Assembly: GCF_028010285.1 (NCBI RefSeq)
Contig: NZ_CP116304.1
Span: forward strand, 1,504,501-1,568,500
Direction of reading: 5' to 3'
Length of the DNA stretch: 64,000 nucleotides
From: Pseudomonas sp. Q1-7
GTDB taxonomy: Bacteria; Pseudomonadota; Gammaproteobacteria; Pseudomonadales; Pseudomonadaceae
The translations under genes and the position numbers were made by a program. Numbering within the stretch: position 1 is the stretch's first letter; each line of letters opens with the position of its first letter. Under the pieces are notes generated by a model. The model did no database searches and was not told where the DNA came from. It worked only from the letters and a program-made list of their open reading frames with translations. Below are positions 36,216 through 43,337 of the stretch, in pieces.

Positions 36216-36514
36216 GAGGGGTGACACGCGCCGGCGAGGGCCAGACAAAGCCAAAGCGCATACGGTTCTGAAACCGAGAGAACAAAGGTGAAGCAGGGAC
36301 TTCGCCCCTTCAGGAGGCCGAGCGGAATCCTTGCAGAGGGGGACGAGCGGCATGGATGCCGCGAGAGGCGTGCGGGGCCATGGATGGCCCCTCACGCCGT
36401 GCCCCCGGCGCAAGGATGGAGCGAGGGTACCCGGCGCAGCCGGGCCGGATGCAGGGGCAAGCCCTTTGGTTCCTTTCGGCGACTGAGAAAGGGACTCGTC
36501 CGGGGGGACGAAAC
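36216..36514 (+). repeat. Dispersed structured repeat, copy 2 (candidate structured RNA)
   Basis: 299 nt aligned to 1600-1897. About 200 nt of core (from 36308) differs at only a handful of positions. The stem at 36287-36293/36300-36306 has two A:T pairs where copy 1 has G:C. The stem 36430-36435/36439-36444 has G:C where copy 1 has A:T. The stem 36469-36477/36487-36495 has C:G where copy 1 has A:T. The upstream 70 nt align less well. It lies upstream of the MocR gene and downstream of the LysR gene, a context unlike that of copy 1. Confidence 0.75.
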
Positions 36515-36640
36515 AGAGAGCTGAAGCCCACTCGGCAATGAGCCGAACCACAAGACCCCGAGCTCCCTCCTACCGGATTGCCAATCCGACGTGGGCCCAC
36601 CGATTCCCGGAAGTTCCCGTGGCCCCCCAAAAAGGGAATA

Positions 36641-37567
36641 TCAATCCAGCCGCCCGAGGCGTGTCTCCAGTTCCCGGCTCATCTGCCCCGCCTGTTGCTG
36701 CAACACTGCCTCCGCCTCATCCACCAGGACCGAGGAGGGACGGTGTTCCGGGCGGATCAGTTGCACCCGGAAGGGGATCGATGTGCGCAGCCGGCGTACC
36801 TGCAACCCGCGTCCCGCCTCGTCCAACGCGCTCAGCGGGTTGACGATGGCCAGTCCCAGGCCCTGGCGGACCATGGCGCAGACCGAGGCGGCGGTGCTGG
36901 TTTCCACCACCATGCGTCGCTCGATCCCGGCGGCGAGGAAGTGGGCGTCCAGGCTCTGCCGGTAGATGTCCAGGCCGGCCAGGCTGATGAAGGGCTGGCC
37001 ATGAAAGTCCGCCAGCGCCAGTTCGGCCTTTGCCAGCAGTGGGTGGTGCTCCGGCAGCACGCAGACCATATCGGCGGCGAACAGCGTCGAACCGCGGGTG
37101 CCGCGCGGCAGCAAGTCAGTTTCCGACAGGCCGAGGTCATGCCGCTGGCCGCTCAGGGATTCTTCCAGCAGCGGCGACTCCTGGGCGCTGATGGCCAGGC
37201 GCACACCCGGATGGCGCGCGAGGAAGGCCTGGCAGAACGCGGGCAGCAGGGTCTGGGCGAACACCGGCAGGCCGGTGATGGCCAGCTGGCCCTGGTCGAA
37301 GCGGCGGATGGCCTGGGCCGCGCCGGCGATGCGCTCCAGCCCGGCGTAGGAGCGTTGCACTTCGTCGAACAGCGCCAGGCCCTGGGCGGTGGGGCTGAGG
37401 CGGCCGCTTTCGCGGTCGAACAGGCGGAAGCCCAGCAGGTGCTCGAAGCGCGCCAGCTCGCGACTGACGGTCGGCTGCGAGGTGAACAGCAGGCGCGCGG
37501 CGCCGGTGACGCTGCCAGCGGTCATCACGGCGCGGAAGATTTCGATATGGCGGAGGGAGAGGTCCAT
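36641..37567 (-). CDS. LysR-type regulator, divergent from lysA
   Basis: 308 aa. The wHTH spans residues 1-65 (LRHIEIFRAVMTAGSVTGAARLLFTSQPTVSRELARFEHLLG) and the effector-binding domain ~90-300. The layout with lysA is that of E. coli lysR-lysA, where LysR activates lysA in response to diaminopimelate and lysine; the sequence also fits that subgroup. I use ATG 37567; the ATG at 37591 has no Shine-Dalgarno. Name lysR is likely but rests mainly on context. Confidence 0.85.
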   Translation of the reverse strand: MDLSLRHIEIFRAVMTAGSVTGAARLLFTSQPTVSRELARFEHLLGFRLFDRESGRLSPTAQGLALFDEVQRSYAGLERIAGAAQAIRRFDQGQLAITGLPVFAQTLLPAFCQAFLARHPGVRLAISAQESPLLEESLSGQRHDLGLSETDLLPRGTRGSTLFAADMVCVLPEHHPLLAKAELALADFHGQPFISLAGLDIYRQSLDAHFLAAGIERRMVVETSTAASVCAMVRQGLGLAIVNPLSALDEAGRGLQVRRLRTSIPFRVQLIRPEHRPSSVLVDEAEAVLQQQAGQMSRELETRLGRLD

Positions 37568-37681
37568 GGGCGGTTCCGAGGTGTTAGCCATATCAATAAT
37601 GAATCGAGTATGGATGAATTGGTATTTTTCTGAATCGATACGGCTTGCCATCATGGCGGCATCCCGACTTCGGAGGCCGCC
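37568..37681. promoter_or_regulatory. LysR-lysA divergent promoter region
   Basis: 114 bp, AT-richer than its flanks, between divergent starts. It contains two gaatcga words about 30 bp apart (near 37602 and 37632), candidate regulator contacts. No lysine riboswitch-like fold seen. Confidence 0.4.
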
Positions 37682-38917
37682 ATGCGCCCGACCCTTCCCG
37701 CCGCTACCCTCGCCAATCTCGCCCGTGAACACGGCACCCCGCTCTGGTGCTACGACGCCGCGGTGATCCGCGAGCGCATCGCCCAGCTCAAGGGCTTCGA
37801 CGTGATCCGCTTCGCCCAGAAGGCCTGTTCGAACCTGTCCATCCTGCGCCTGATGCGCGAGGAGGGCGTGCAGGTGGACGCGGTGTCCCTCGGCGAGATC
37901 GAACGTGCGTTGCTGGCCGGCTATTCGCCCCAGGGCGAGCCGGCCGGCGTGGTGCTGACCTGCGACCTGCTCGACCGGCCGACCCTGGCCCGCGCCGTGG
38001 AGCTGGGCATCGAGGTCAACGTCGGCTCCATCGACATGCTCGCCCAGCTCGGCCAGGCCAGCCCCGGCCACCGCGTCTGGCTGCGCATCAACCCCGGTTT
38101 CGGCCACGGCCACAGCCAGAAGACCAACACCGGCGGCGAGAACAGCAAGCACGGCATCTGGCACAGCCAGCTGGACGCCGCCATGGCGGTGATCCGCGAC
38201 TATGGCCTGCAGCTGGTGGGCCTGCACATGCACATCGGCTCGGGGGTGGACTACAGCCACCTGGAGCAGGTCTGTGGCGCCATGGTTGGCGCGGTGCGCG
38301 ACCTGGGCTGTGACCTGGAGGCGATTTCCGCGGGGGGCGGCCTGTCGATTCCCTACCGCGGCACCGATCCGCTGGTGGATATCCCGCGCTACGCCGAACT
38401 GTGGAACCAGGCCCGTCGCGAAATCGAAGGCATCGTCAAGCACCCGGTGCGCCTGGAACTGGAGCCGGGCCGCTTCCTGGTGGCCGAATCCGGCTGCCTG
38501 CTCAGCGAAGTCCGCGCCACCAAGGATGTGGGCAGCAACCACTTCATCCTGGTGGACGCCGGATTCAACGACCTGATGCGCCCGTCCATGTATGGCAGCT
38601 ACCACGGCATGACCCTGCTGGACGATGCCGGCCAGCCGATCGACGCGCCGAGCCGCCCCACTGTGGTCGCCGGTCCGCTGTGCGAGTCCGGCGACGTCTT
38701 CACCCAGCACGACGGCGGCCTGGTGGCTCCGCGCGAGCTGCCAGCGGCGAAGGTCGGCGACCTGCTGCTGATCCACGACACCGGGGCCTACGGCGCGTCC
38801 ATGTCGTCCAACTACAACAGCCGCCCGCTGCTGCCGGAAGTGCTGGTGGACGGTGGCGAGGCACGCTTGATTCGCCGCCGCCAGACCCTGGCCGACCTGC
38901 TGGCGCTGGAGTTGTAG
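37682..38917 (+). CDS. lysA: Diaminopimelate decarboxylase (lysR-linked type)
   Basis: 411 aa, PLP-dependent fold-III decarboxylase that converts meso-diaminopimelate to L-lysine. The PLP lysine is in FAQKACSN (K47), HMHIGSGVDY and AISAGGGLSIPY hold the phosphate, ELEPGRF is the substrate arginine motif, and CESGDVF supplies the active-site Cys from the partner subunit. Pseudomonas normally also has a lysA in the lppL-lysA-dapF cluster; this one, with its own LysR, is probably a second, E. coli-like copy. The TAG stop is the first part of a REP-like element. Confidence 0.92.
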   Translation: MRPTLPAATLANLAREHGTPLWCYDAAVIRERIAQLKGFDVIRFAQKACSNLSILRLMREEGVQVDAVSLGEIERALLAGYSPQGEPAGVVLTCDLLDRPTLARAVELGIEVNVGSIDMLAQLGQASPGHRVWLRINPGFGHGHSQKTNTGGENSKHGIWHSQLDAAMAVIRDYGLQLVGLHMHIGSGVDYSHLEQVCGAMVGAVRDLGCDLEAISAGGGLSIPYRGTDPLVDIPRYAELWNQARREIEGIVKHPVRLELEPGRFLVAESGCLLSEVRATKDVGSNHFILVDAGFNDLMRPSMYGSYHGMTLLDDAGQPIDAPSRPTVVAGPLCESGDVFTQHDGGLVAPRELPAAKVGDLLLIHDTGAYGASMSSNYNSRPLLPEVLVDGGEARLIRRRQTLADLLALEL

Positions 38918-38987
38918 GAGCGAGTTCATTCGCGAAGGGCCGCGCAGCGGCCCGTGGGTCCGCATCACGAATGAATTCGCTCCCACA
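38915..38987. repeat. REP-like palindromic element at the lysA stop
   Basis: Arms taggagcgagttcattcgcga and tcacgaatgaattcgctccca form a long hairpin around gggccgcgcagcggccc. Similar elements occur at 43151 and 49571. The first three bases are the lysA stop codon. Confidence 0.8.
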
Positions 38988-39038
38988 AAATGGGGTGCCC
39001 CCTTGTTTCCCGTGGCTCAACCGCCACAATGCGGCGCC

Positions 39039-40145
39039 ATGAACGTCGATTCCCCCCTTGCCGCCTACCGCCATGCGCTGGACCAGGGCGGCTTCCAGCC
39101 CGACCCGGCGCAGCGCCATGCGGTCGACTGCCTGCAGGCCTGCCATGAGGCGCTGCACCGTACCGGCCAAGTGACCGGCGTCTACCTCTGGGGCCCGGTG
39201 GGGCGCGGCAAGACCTGGCTGATGGACCGCTTCCACCAGAGCCTGCGGGTGCCCGCCCGGCGCCAGCATTTCCACCATTTCATGCGCTGGGTGCACCAGC
39301 GGCTGTTCCAGCTCACCGGCACGCCGGACCCGCTGCGGGCCCTGGCCCGCGAGCTGGGCCGGGAGGTGCGGGTGCTGTGCTTCGACGAGCTGTTCGTCAA
39401 CGACATCGGCGACGCCATGCTGCTGGGGCGCCTGCTCAGCGCGATGTTCGCGGAGGGCGTGGCCATGGTCGCCACCTCCAACCAGCCGCCGCGACAGCTC
39501 TATGCCGACGGCTTCAACCGCGAGCGGTTCCTGCCGGCCATCGACGCCATCGAACGGCACATGCAGGTGGTGGCGGTGGATGGCGGCCAGGACCATCGCT
39601 TGCACCCGGGCACCCTTCACCAACGCTACTGGGTGGCCGAGCCCGGCCGGCCCAGTGCACTGGCGGAGGTTTTCGAGCGGCTGGCGGCGGGGCAGGGCGT
39701 GTCCAGCGGGGCGGTGGAACTGGGCCATCGCCCGGTGGCGGTGGTGCGCCAGTGTGCGGCAGCCGTGTGGTTCCGCTATGCCGAACTCTGCGAGCAACCC
39801 CTGGCGGCGCTGGACTTCATCAGCCTGTGCGACCGCTTCCCGGCCATTCTCCTGAGTGAGGTTCCGGCGCTCGGCGCGCCCCGGCGCGAAGGGCGCATTG
39901 CCCGTGGCACCGAGGATGCCGCCGAGCGCGTGGTGGCAGGCGACCGCGAGCTGCCGCAACTGTCGGTGCATGACGATGGCGTGCGCCGCTTCATCGCCCT
40001 GGTGGACGAGTGTTACGACCGCCGGGTGCCGCTCCACCTGGAGGCGGCCGTGCCCATGGACCGTCTCTACACCGAGGGCTACCTGGAATTCCCGTTCCGC
40101 CGCACCCTGAGCCGCCTGCGTGAGATGCAGCTGGCGCGCTTCTGA
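39039..40145 (+). CDS. ZapE/AFG1-family ATPase
   Basis: 368-aa AFG1-like P-loop ATPase. Walker A GPVGRGKTWLMD, Walker B VLCFDELFVNDIGDAMLL, and the sensor region VATSNQPPRQLYADGFNRERFLPAI are the family hallmarks. In E. coli ZapE associates with the division ring; Pseudomonas carry more than one paralogue. ATG 39039 chosen (MNVDSPLAAY); a TTG at 39003 is upstream in frame and neither has a clear Shine-Dalgarno. No operon partner. Confidence 0.85.
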   Translation: MNVDSPLAAYRHALDQGGFQPDPAQRHAVDCLQACHEALHRTGQVTGVYLWGPVGRGKTWLMDRFHQSLRVPARRQHFHHFMRWVHQRLFQLTGTPDPLRALARELGREVRVLCFDELFVNDIGDAMLLGRLLSAMFAEGVAMVATSNQPPRQLYADGFNRERFLPAIDAIERHMQVVAVDGGQDHRLHPGTLHQRYWVAEPGRPSALAEVFERLAAGQGVSSGAVELGHRPVAVVRQCAAAVWFRYAELCEQPLAALDFISLCDRFPAILLSEVPALGAPRREGRIARGTEDAAERVVAGDRELPQLSVHDDGVRRFIALVDECYDRRVPLHLEAAVPMDRLYTEGYLEFPFRRTLSRLREMQLARF

Positions 40146-40228
40146 CGCGTCTTAACATTTGTTAATGCCGCCCCGTTCGCGGCCTTCAAGAATCGGCGCA
40201 CAACAACGCGCAGGTCCAGGAGGCCGCC

Positions 40229-41959
40229 ATGTCCGTTTCAGCTCCCCGTACCGTCTATGAATTGCTCCAGGCTTCGGCCACCGCTTATCCACAGCGGACC
40301 GCCCTGACCTTCATCCACAGCCTGGGGGCGGAGATCGGCGCGCAGGATTTGAGCTACGCGGATTTCTTCGCCCAGCTCAACCGCACTGCGCGCCTGTTGC
40401 TGGACCTGGCGGGCAAGCCCAGGCCGGTGATCAGCCTGCTGCTGCCGAACCTGCCGCAGAGTCAGTGCCTGCTCTGGGCGGCCGCCAGCATCGGTGTCGC
40501 CAACCCGATCAATCCGTTGCTGAACGAGGACGCCCTCGCCAGCTTGCTGGAGAAGGCCGGCACCGACCTGGTGGTGGCCCTCGGCCCGGTGGAGAGTTCC
40601 GACCTCTGGCAGAAGGCCCTGGGCGCGTCCTTGCGCCTGCCGAACCGGCCGGCCTGCGTGTCGGTGCTGGCGCAGGGGGGCGCGTTCTTCTACGACCTGT
40701 TGCAGGCCCACTACAGCGGCGAGCCGTTGGCGGATGAACTGCGGCCCCGGGCCGACGATATCGCGGCCTACTTCCATACCGGTGGCACCACCGGCCTGCC
40801 CAAGCTGGCCCGGCAGACCCACGCCAACCAGGTGGCCGCCGCCTGCGCCTATCGCCGGTGCATGGCCGCCGTGCCGGAGGACGTGGCGCTCAACGGCCTG
40901 CCGATCTTCCATGTCGCCGGTGCCCTGGTGAACAGCCTGGGTGGCCTGGCCAGCGGGCTGCGCATGCTGCTGCCGACCCTCGGCGGCTTCCGTAACCCGG
41001 AGGTGATCCGCCAGCACTGGCGCCTGGTGGAGCACTACGGCATCACCCTGAGTGGCGGCATTCCCACCTCGGTGGCGGCAATGCTCGAGGTGCCCCTCGA
41101 TGGGCGCGACATCTCTAGCCTGCGTTTCATGCTCTCGGGCGGTGCGCCGGTGCCGGCGGCCCTGTGCGAGAAGGTGAAGGCATTGACCGGGCTGGAGCTC
41201 TACCAGGCCTACGGCATGACCGAATGCGCTGGCGTGATCGCCCTGCCCAACCTGTCCGGACCGGCCATTCCCGGCAGCGCCGGGCATGTGGCGGCACCCA
41301 TCGAGGTGAAAATCGACGGCGGGGAGATCTGCGTGCGCGGCCCCACCGTGTTCGCCGGCTATCTGGGCCAGGAATCACCGACGCTGGAAGCAGGTTGGCT
41401 GCGCAGCGGCGACCTGGGCCACCTGGATGAGCAGGGCAACCTGTTCATCACCGGCCGCGCCAAGGACCTGATCATCCGCAGCGGCCACAACATCGACCCG
41501 GCGCTGATCGAAAATTGCCTGGAACGCCATCCGGCGGTGTCCCTGGCGGCCGCCGTGGGCATGCCGGACGAGTACGCCGGCGAGCTGCCGGTGGTCTTCG
41601 TGCAGTTGCGCCAGGGCCATGGGGCCAGCGTCGACGAACTGCAACGCTTCGCCTTCGAACACATCGACGAGCGACCGGCCTGTCCCAAGCGGGTATTCCT
41701 GATGGACGCCCTGCCGGTAACGGTGGTGGGCAAGATCTTCAAGCAGCGCCTGCGCGAGCTGGCAGCGGCCAGCGTCTACCTGGAGCGGCTTCGCGGCGAT
41801 TGCCCGGAGCTGGATTGCGAGGTGGAGCAGGGGTGCGACGGCATCCTGTGGATCAGTCTGTCCGGCGTGCCGGCCGAGCAGCGTACCCTCTGCCTGGAGC
41901 GCGCCGAAGCCCTGGGTTTGCGGGTGCGCGAGGGGGTCAGCTCGCCCGTTTGCGCTTGA
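40229..41959 (+). CDS. AMP-dependent acyl-CoA synthetase/ligase
   Basis: 576 aa of the ANL superfamily. P-loop HTGGTTGLPK (A3), SGGAPVP, YGMTECAGV (A5), GDLGHLDEQGNLFITGRAKDLI (A7-A8 hinge) and GKIFKQ with the adenylating lysine (A10). A ~70-residue C-terminal extension goes beyond A10. It activates a carboxylic acid to its CoA thioester; substrate not predictable. caggagg precedes the ATG. The 3' end overlaps the convergent Crp-type gene by 23 bp. Confidence 0.87.
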   Translation: MSVSAPRTVYELLQASATAYPQRTALTFIHSLGAEIGAQDLSYADFFAQLNRTARLLLDLAGKPRPVISLLLPNLPQSQCLLWAAASIGVANPINPLLNEDALASLLEKAGTDLVVALGPVESSDLWQKALGASLRLPNRPACVSVLAQGGAFFYDLLQAHYSGEPLADELRPRADDIAAYFHTGGTTGLPKLARQTHANQVAAACAYRRCMAAVPEDVALNGLPIFHVAGALVNSLGGLASGLRMLLPTLGGFRNPEVIRQHWRLVEHYGITLSGGIPTSVAAMLEVPLDGRDISSLRFMLSGGAPVPAALCEKVKALTGLELYQAYGMTECAGVIALPNLSGPAIPGSAGHVAAPIEVKIDGGEICVRGPTVFAGYLGQESPTLEAGWLRSGDLGHLDEQGNLFITGRAKDLIIRSGHNIDPALIENCLERHPAVSLAAAVGMPDEYAGELPVVFVQLRQGHGASVDELQRFAFEHIDERPACPKRVFLMDALPVTVVGKIFKQRLRELAAASVYLERLRGDCPELDCEVEQGCDGILWISLSGVPAEQRTLCLERAEALGLRVREGVSSPVCA

Positions 41960-42527
41960 CCCGCGAGAACGACACCGGGTCCATCCCCAGGTAGCTGGCC
42001 AACTGGTACTGGGGAACCCGGTCCAGCAGCCAGGCTTCGTGCTCCAGCAGCCACTGGTAGCGCTGCTCACCATTGCCGGTGAGCAGCATGGCCTCGCGGT
42101 CTTCGTTGCGCAGCATGATCTGGCGGACCATCAGTTCCTGCATCTGCAGCAACTGGGGAAAGCGCTGGCCGTGCTGGGCGAGGACGGCCAGGGGCAGGCT
42201 GGCCAGCCGACACTTTTCCACGGCAGCGATGTTGTAGGTGCAGGGCTGCTGCTTGAGGTGGGCGCTGAGGGAACCGATCAACTGGCCTTCGCGGAAGAAG
42301 GTCTTGTTCCACTGCCGGCCTTCGGGGGACAGGTAGTAGTAGCGCGCCACGCCGGCGAGGATGGCGTAGAAGTGGGTGGGGCGTTCGCCAGCGCGGATGA
42401 TCAACTGGTCGCGTTCGTAGTCACGCAGCTTGATCGTGGCCATCAGGCAGTCCTGCAGCGCTGGCTCGGTCATGCCGTGGGCGGTGAAGAGGGCCTGCAG
42501 CTGGGTCTGGATTTCTCTGGGGATCAT
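41937..42527 (-). CDS. Crp/Fnr-type transcriptional regulator
   Basis: 196 aa. The cyclic-nucleotide-binding-like beta barrel spans residues ~20-130 (RDQLIIRAGERPTHFYAILAGVARYYYLSPEGRQW) and a short C-terminal HTH (VPQYQLASYLGMDPVSFSRVKRK). No N-terminal cysteine cluster, so not an Fnr oxygen sensor. It is convergent with and overlaps the ligase gene by 23 bp, and divergent from the acidic-protein gene across an 11-G tract. Confidence 0.83.
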   Translation of the reverse strand: MIPREIQTQLQALFTAHGMTEPALQDCLMATIKLRDYERDQLIIRAGERPTHFYAILAGVARYYYLSPEGRQWNKTFFREGQLIGSLSAHLKQQPCTYNIAAVEKCRLASLPLAVLAQHGQRFPQLLQMQELMVRQIMLRNEDREAMLLTGNGEQRYQWLLEHEAWLLDRVPQYQLASYLGMDPVSFSRVKRKRAS

Positions 42528-42569
42528 GGGTAGCGCCCAGGTTGTCTGGCGTTCAGCTAAGCACAGGCT

Positions 42570-42580
42570 GGGGGGGGGGG
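42570..42580. repeat. Homopolymeric G tract (11 G)
   Basis: Eleven consecutive G residues, 43 bp upstream of the Crp-type ATG and 80 bp upstream of the acidic-protein GTG. Such tracts slip during replication; here any length change would alter promoter or leader spacing, not a reading frame. Confidence 0.85.
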
Positions 42581-42660
42581 CTCCAACGGGATTTGCCCAT
42601 CGCCCGGGCGTGGCTGAAACTAGAATCCTTTTTCAGCCCCCCACCCAGAAGGAACCTCCC

Positions 42661-43113
42661 GTGTCCCCAAGCCAAGATGAGAGCTGGGCCCAGATCTGCC
42701 TGGCCGCCGGCCTCGACCCGGAAAAGCGCCAGGCCGCCCGCCAGGCCGTGCTCGGCCATGCCGATGCCCAGGACTGCAGCCTTTACCGTCCCGACGAAAA
42801 CGATCTGGATGCCGAGGAGGAAGACCTGGGAGACGCGCGCATTCTCTTCACCGGCCCCTTCCAGGCACCCGCCGAATGGAGCGCCCAGGACCGCGAGGAT
42901 TATTTCGGCGACATCGACCCCAGCGCCTTCGTCACGGCCCTGATCGAGTGCCAGGCCGAGCCGGCGAGCCGCGCGTTCTACCTTGCCGATGCCGGCGACT
43001 TCGTTGCGGTGGTCACCGCCAGCGGCGAGGTGCAGATGTTCTACCTCTTCGATTGCCACGAGGACGACGACGGCCTGCATTGCGTGCTGGTGCGGGAAGA
43101 CGAGGAGGACTGA
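42661..43113 (+). CDS. Acidic hypothetical protein (150 aa)
   Basis: Not recognised. GTG start with aaggaa upstream. The product is soluble and strongly acidic throughout, with clusters such as ENDLDAEEEDLGD and a C-terminal VREDEED. The central DREDYFGDIDPSAFVTALIECQAEPASRAFYLADAGDFVAVVTASGEVQMFYLFDC looks like a compact alpha/beta domain. It could be an immunity- or nucleic-acid-mimic-like protein by charge alone, but nothing nearby supports that. Divergent from the Crp-type regulator. Confidence 0.65.
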   Translation: MSPSQDESWAQICLAAGLDPEKRQAARQAVLGHADAQDCSLYRPDENDLDAEEEDLGDARILFTGPFQAPAEWSAQDREDYFGDIDPSAFVTALIECQAEPASRAFYLADAGDFVAVVTASGEVQMFYLFDCHEDDDGLHCVLVREDEED

Positions 43114-43150
43114 GCGAGCTCGCCTTCAACCCTGGCACGGCCGGTTTGAT

Positions 43151-43217
43151 GTAGGAGCGAATTCATTCGCGAAGGGCCGCGAGCGGCCCGTTGGCCGGCA
43201 TCGCGAATGAACTCGGT
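43151..43217. repeat. REP-like palindromic element
   Basis: Arms gtaggagcgaattcattcgcga and tcgcgaatgaactcgg around gggccgcgagcggccc, closely similar to 38915-38987. Just downstream (43255-43330) is a second common dyad built on ggtgga/tccacc words. Confidence 0.8.
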
Positions 43218-43337
43218 GGGGGATCCACCCGCTGTGTTTGGCCGGGCCGCGAATGGTGGACCGGTGAAGCGTGGTCCACCTTACGAAACGCATGCCCGGG
43301 CAAGGGTGGATAACGCTCTTTTATCCACCATTTGATT

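Larger units (their letters stand above)
35931..36640. other. 710-bp intergenic region with regulator repeats and structured repeat copy 2
   Basis: No supported gene. The left part (36052-36088) has the GG(A/G)TTGGCAA direct repeats. The middle (36216-36514) is structured repeat copy 2. The right part has a perfect 15-nt palindrome cggattgccaatccg (36574-36588), one arm of which matches the left repeat. ORFs crossing the middle are shared with copy 1 and reflect the repeat. Confidence 0.65.
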
